Part shown: positions 60,550 to 64,000 of the stretch, piece by piece
Position numbering within the stretch: the first letter of the stretch is position 1
Layout of the letters: every line of letters starts with the position of its first letter
Assembly: GCA_000818945.1 (NCBI GenBank)
Contig: KN805371.1
Location: 1,302,696-1,366,695, forward strand
DNA length: 64,000 nt
Reading direction: 5' to 3'
Source of the DNA: Schizochytrium sp. CCTCC M209059
Lineage: Eukaryota; Sar; Bigyra; Thraustochytrida; Thraustochytriidae
The notes under the pieces: model-generated
Told to the model about the DNA's origin: nothing
Database searches by the model: none
What the model saw: the letters and a program-made list of their open reading frames with translations, nothing else
Made by a program: the position numbers and the translations under genes

Positions 60550-61575
60550 ATGGCGCTGGAATCGACTTCACAGGATGAGCTTAACGTACTCAATGAAAAG
60601 GACGAAGAGGTGCGTAAACTCGAGGCCAAGGCCATCGGCCGGCCCGAGGCCGGCCAGAGCGTCGAGGAAGACTTTGATGACGGAATCCCGGCGATGCATC
60701 GCAGATACATTGTATGGACGCAGAAAATGCGTGGCCATCCCACAGAGACTGCCGATGAAATGCGCCCACCGGACTTGTGGCAGCAGCTCCTTGCCGAGGC
60801 TATGGGCACTGGGATTGTATGCCTCTTTGGTCTCGGCGTAAACTGCGCGGCCATCATTTGTGGCGCATATGCTGGGCTCTTTCCTGTCGGTGCGCTCTGG
60901 GGCATGGTCGTCGCACTTGCAGTACTGTCCACCGCAAGCGTGTCCGGCGCCCATCTCAACCCGGCCATCTCATTAGCTTTTGCCATTCTCCGCCCGGAGC
61001 ACTTCCCCATCTGGAAGCTCGTGCCCTTTTGGGTTGCACAGCTGGCAGGAGCAATTGTGGGCTCCGGTATCTGCTACGGCTGTTTCGCCAATATGATCGC
61101 CATCAAGGAAGAAGCCGACGGCCTGGTCCGTGGCCAGCTGGGCAGCGAACTCACATCGTCTCCCTTCAATTCATACTTTCCGAACCCAAGCTTTGTCACA
61201 TCTGAGACGCGTTGGTCATATGCGACAGTATCTCCCGCAGGGGCCTTTGGCATCGAAGCGCTCGGCACGGGCTTTCTTATGTTTGTTGTCCTTTGCCTCA
61301 CAGACGGCCGCCATCAGCTCCGCATCAGCGGCGGCACCGTTGCCATTGGCATTGGAGTTACCGTCTGCGTCATCGTTTCCATCTTTGCACCCATTGACCA
61401 GACCAGCATCAATCCTGCTCGTGATCTCGGGCCGCGCATCGTCACATACGCCCTTGGCTGGGACTCGATCTCCATCCCGGGCCCGCAAAGTGGAATGTGG
61501 ACCTACATTATCGGGCCCTGTATCGGCACTCCCATTGGCGGACTCCTGCATGATCTTCTCATGTATGGTCTGTAA
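60550..61575 (+). CDS. Aquaglyceroporin (MIP family), tandem copy 3
   Basis: A 341-residue MIP channel with SGAHLNPAISLAF and QTSINPARDLGPRI. It is more divergent from copies 1 and 2 than they are from each other in helices 2-3 (GVNCAAIICGAYAGLFPVGA), but shares GLVRGQLGSELTSS and the C-terminal IGGLLHDLLMYGL. The N-terminal tail has an acidic coiled stretch (LNEKDEEVRKLEAK). The start ATG at 60550 is in a strong context (gaccATGG). It is the parental-type copy for the pseudogene 1.4 kb downstream. Confidence 0.9.
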   Translation: MALESTSQDELNVLNEKDEEVRKLEAKAIGRPEAGQSVEEDFDDGIPAMHRRYIVWTQKMRGHPTETADEMRPPDLWQQLLAEAMGTGIVCLFGLGVNCAAIICGAYAGLFPVGALWGMVVALAVLSTASVSGAHLNPAISLAFAILRPEHFPIWKLVPFWVAQLAGAIVGSGICYGCFANMIAIKEEADGLVRGQLGSELTSSPFNSYFPNPSFVTSETRWSYATVSPAGAFGIEALGTGFLMFVVLCLTDGRHQLRISGGTVAIGIGVTVCVIVSIFAPIDQTSINPARDLGPRIVTYALGWDSISIPGPQSGMWTYIIGPCIGTPIGGLLHDLLMYGL

Positions 61576-62931
61576 ACACGAATAAGTTAAACTATTTGCT
61601 CAATTCCACCAACGTCGTCATCGTTGCCGTCATCAGCTCATCCTGTACATGACCCAGATCATTAATGAGGGCCTAGACTTCATCTTATACCCCGTGATGC
61701 TTCTCCTTTTGCAGTGGCATCTACGACGGTCCCGAGGCCGTCCCTAGAAGTTCACCACCCTGGTGGCGCGAGATCTCGCGCCACAAAGCCTCTCTTCCAC
61801 GCATCATCCATGCGTCCATGCGTCCATGCGTCGACGCGTCCATGCCTTGCATCCACGCCGCAGCCGACGATGATACAGGCGAATTTGGTCTGCTTGGTCT
61901 CGCCTCCGCCACCGCCGCGCTCTAGCTGCTTGCTGCTTGCTGCTGCGTGTCCTGTCGGTCCGATCACCCCGTTCAAGACGATTGATAGCGACTGAGACTT
62001 TCAGTGAGACTGTCACTGTGAGTAAGTGACTGCCAAGGCCGGCAGATGACGCGAGAGACCCCGGCGACGGATGACGTCGAATCCGCCTTTGCCGGGCCAT
62101 CTAGTCAAAGTGCAGCGGAGGATGCGTGGCTGATGTCGGCGGCTGACCGAGAGTCACCGAGGAATCGAGCGAGTGAGCGAGTGCAAATGCGGCCGGCCGA
62201 GTGAGTGAGTGGTCGGATGTGGCCTGGTGTACCCCCTTGAAGGAGATGGGGGTGAACAAGGACGGCCTTTACCGACCGGTAGGTAGGGAGTAAAGGTCAC
62301 TGTCAGTGGAAGGAGGTGGCGATAAAACAGGATGATAGTTGCTGACTGTGAGCGTCGTGAAGCAGCTGCCCTGACGTTTACTGATGAGCTCGGCGTCTGC
62401 ACGAGATCAAAAAGCTCGAAAACTCGCGATGGTGGACGCAAACAGGATCTTCGAAACGCACCCGCCAAACGGAATGCATTCATCATATCGCAACAACGAG
62501 CAACCATCAGACAATAGATTTAGATGGACTGCGAAAATGTAGTTGAATTTTCTAAAAACGAGACTCTAACGCAAGGTTGACAAAGATGCGCGCGTTGGAT
62601 TACCTGTAAGATCGAGAGGTATTTCAATGCAAAGTTCCCGCGGACTCGTCCTTCTCGGATATGCTCTAAAAGGACGCCTCCTCGAAACAACCTCTGAGTT
62701 TCCTGGCAATGATTTGGACTGTCTGCATCTTTTAGGCAAGCCACCGTCGTCAAGCGTCACGCGACGAAGAAAGGCGAAGCAAAATCGGACCGTAAACCCG
62801 CAATCTGTCTCTTGCACGTACGCGCACCAGCATTTAGAAACCTTCAGACACGATGAGGACAACATCAGGCCAGAAAAAAGGGCACAACAACAAATCGTCT
62901 GCATATGTGCCCAGACGAGGTCCTTTCGAGT
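61576..62931. other. Spacer between copy 3 and the aquaglyceroporin pseudogene
   Basis: No gene is supported. An 8-bp CATGCGTC repeat lies at about 61808-61845. GAGC/GAGT-rich DNA occurs near 62160-62215. Nothing else is recognised. Confidence 0.45.
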
Positions 62932-63931
62932 ATGGCTCTTGTATCCCCGTCGCAAGATGAGCTCAACGTGCTTGAAATCAAGACGAGCTTGTTCGCAAGA
63001 GAGAAGAAGCGCTCGATTCTCTGGAAAATGATAGCGAACTCGCACGCATTGAGCGCATTCACCGTTAATACACGGCATGGACATACAAGACGCGCGGTTT
63101 TCCCACCGAGTCTGCCGACGAGATGCGTCCTTCAACAGATGCTTGCCGAGTTTCTGGGGACTGGGACCATCTGCCTACTCGGTCTTGGTGTGAACTGCGC
63201 ATCTATTATTCGCGCTGCCTATGCAGGTCCTTTCCCTGTCGGCGCGCTCTGGGGCATCACCGTCACTCTGGCAGTTCTCACCACGGCCAGCGTATCTGGA
63301 GCATATCTCAATCCTGACGTAACGTAGGCCTTTGCGCTCTTCCGGCCCGGGCACTTTCCCGTCTGGAAAGTGCTCCTCTATATTGCGGTACAGCTCGCGG
63401 GAGCGATCATCGGCTCGGCGATTTGCTATGGCTGCTTTTCCATCAATCATGATTGTCATCAAGGAGGACGCCGAACGCACCATCCGTGGCAAGCTTTGCT
63501 CGCAAGTCACGTCGTCGGCCTTCAATTCGTATCTTCCCAATTCTGGCTTTGTCGGCGAGGACACAGGATGGACGCTGCAAACAGTTTCAACAGCCAGGGC
63601 TTTTGGCGTCGAGGCGCCGGGCATGGGATTTCTCATGTTGGTCGTCCTCTGCCTCACTGATGCCCGCCATCAGCTTCGCATCAGTGGCGGCACGGTCGCA
63701 ACGGACATCGGCCCTACCATCACGATTGTCGTCTTCGTTGTTGCGCCTCTCGATCAGACCAGCATAAATCCTGCGCAAGACTTTGGCCTGCGCCTCGTTA
63801 CCTACGCGCTTGGTTGGGCTACTATTTCCATTCCAGAACCGAAGAGCGGCATGTGGACCTATCTCGTCGGACCTCTTGCTGGCACCAACTTTGCAGCCTT
63901 GCTGCACCACGCCATGATGTACGGTCTTTAA
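62932..63931 (+). pseudogene. Aquaglyceroporin pseudogene, tandem copy 4
   Basis: A decayed copy most like copy 3: it begins MALVSPSQDELNVLE against MALESTSQDELNVLN and ends in HHAMMYGL. Lesions visible by comparison: a TAA in the N-terminal tail (about 63066-63068, where copy 3 has an Arg codon) in the frame of the tail; a deletion and frame change near 63125, where PTESADEMRP runs into the next frame; a TAG right after the first half-helix (63326-63328), which itself reads NPDVT instead of NPA; and a net 4-nt insertion near 63440-63460 after AICYGCF. The second half-helix is SINPAQDFGLRL, so the pore Arg of NPAR is lost. The rest is still readable, suggesting relatively recent decay. A sequencing-error explanation would need several independent errors. 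Confidence 0.88.
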
Positions 63932-64000
63932 CAAGTTTCCGGGGGCTTGAGCCGCGTCTTGTGCGTGCAAATTGGTCATACCGTCCTTCGCACCAGCGCC

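Overview
The window is nuclear DNA from a protist eukaryote. Evidence: two spliceosomal introns can be placed in the leucine-rich-repeat gene at 16966-18205. The genes include Golgi and vacuolar trafficking proteins (COG8, a vacuolar sorting receptor), RTF1 of the Paf1 complex, a mitochondrial SLC25 carrier and a PMS1/PMS2-type MutL homologue. Most genes are single long GC-rich exons, and intergenic DNA is full of simple repeats. A plant-like GARP/MYB factor, a plant-like sorting receptor and a CrtZ-type carotene hydroxylase occur together, which best fits a stramenopile, probably a thraustochytrid (Labyrinthulomycetes). That placement is an inference; no rRNA or other taxonomic marker is present.

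Layout, 0-31 kb: GARP factor (+), vacuolar sorting receptor (-), sterol-glucosyltransferase-like GT-B enzyme (+), Asp/Asn beta-hydroxylase-like protein (-), SLC25A38-like mitochondrial glycine carrier (-), small Cys/His-rich protein (-), nine-IQ calmodulin-binding protein (-), RTF1 (-), spliced LRR protein (+), porphobilinogen deaminase (-), NOL8-like RRM protein (+), an unrecognised 613-residue protein (-), LMBR1/LIMR membrane protein (+), beta-carotene hydroxylase (-) and COG8 (+). Much of this stretch alternates strand gene by gene, giving head-to-head pairs that share 0.5-1.3 kb and tail-to-tail pairs with 0.1-0.6 kb between stops. Two steps linked to haem synthesis (SLC25A38-like, HMBS) lie about 9 kb apart, but with no sign of an operon.

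31-44 kb, all minus strand: PMS1/PMS2-type mismatch-repair endonuclease, CLC channel B, CLC channel A and a Na+/H+ exchanger. CLC-B carries, in frame ahead of the channel, about 165 residues that look like a degenerate MutL/PMS transducer domain. The order CLC-A, PMS fragment, CLC-B, PMS fits a tandem duplication of a CLC-PMS block in which the extra PMS decayed and its remnant was captured as the N-terminus of CLC-B. A perfect 142-unit AAAG microsatellite lies 24 bp beyond the exchanger stop.

45-64 kb, all plus strand: a nephrocystin-3-like DUF4062/P-loop/TPR protein ending in a CaaX box, then four tandem aquaglyceroporin copies. Three are intact (53.5, 58.1 and 60.5 kb) and the fourth (62.9 kb) is a pseudogene with stops and frameshifts. 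The spacers between them are GC-rich and repeat-laden, including a 54-bp minisatellite. A 36-N assembly gap sits inside a poly-G run at 10619-10654. I see no rRNA, convincing tRNA, CRISPR array, transposon or viral gene. Start codons were chosen as the first in-frame ATG consistent with the protein family.
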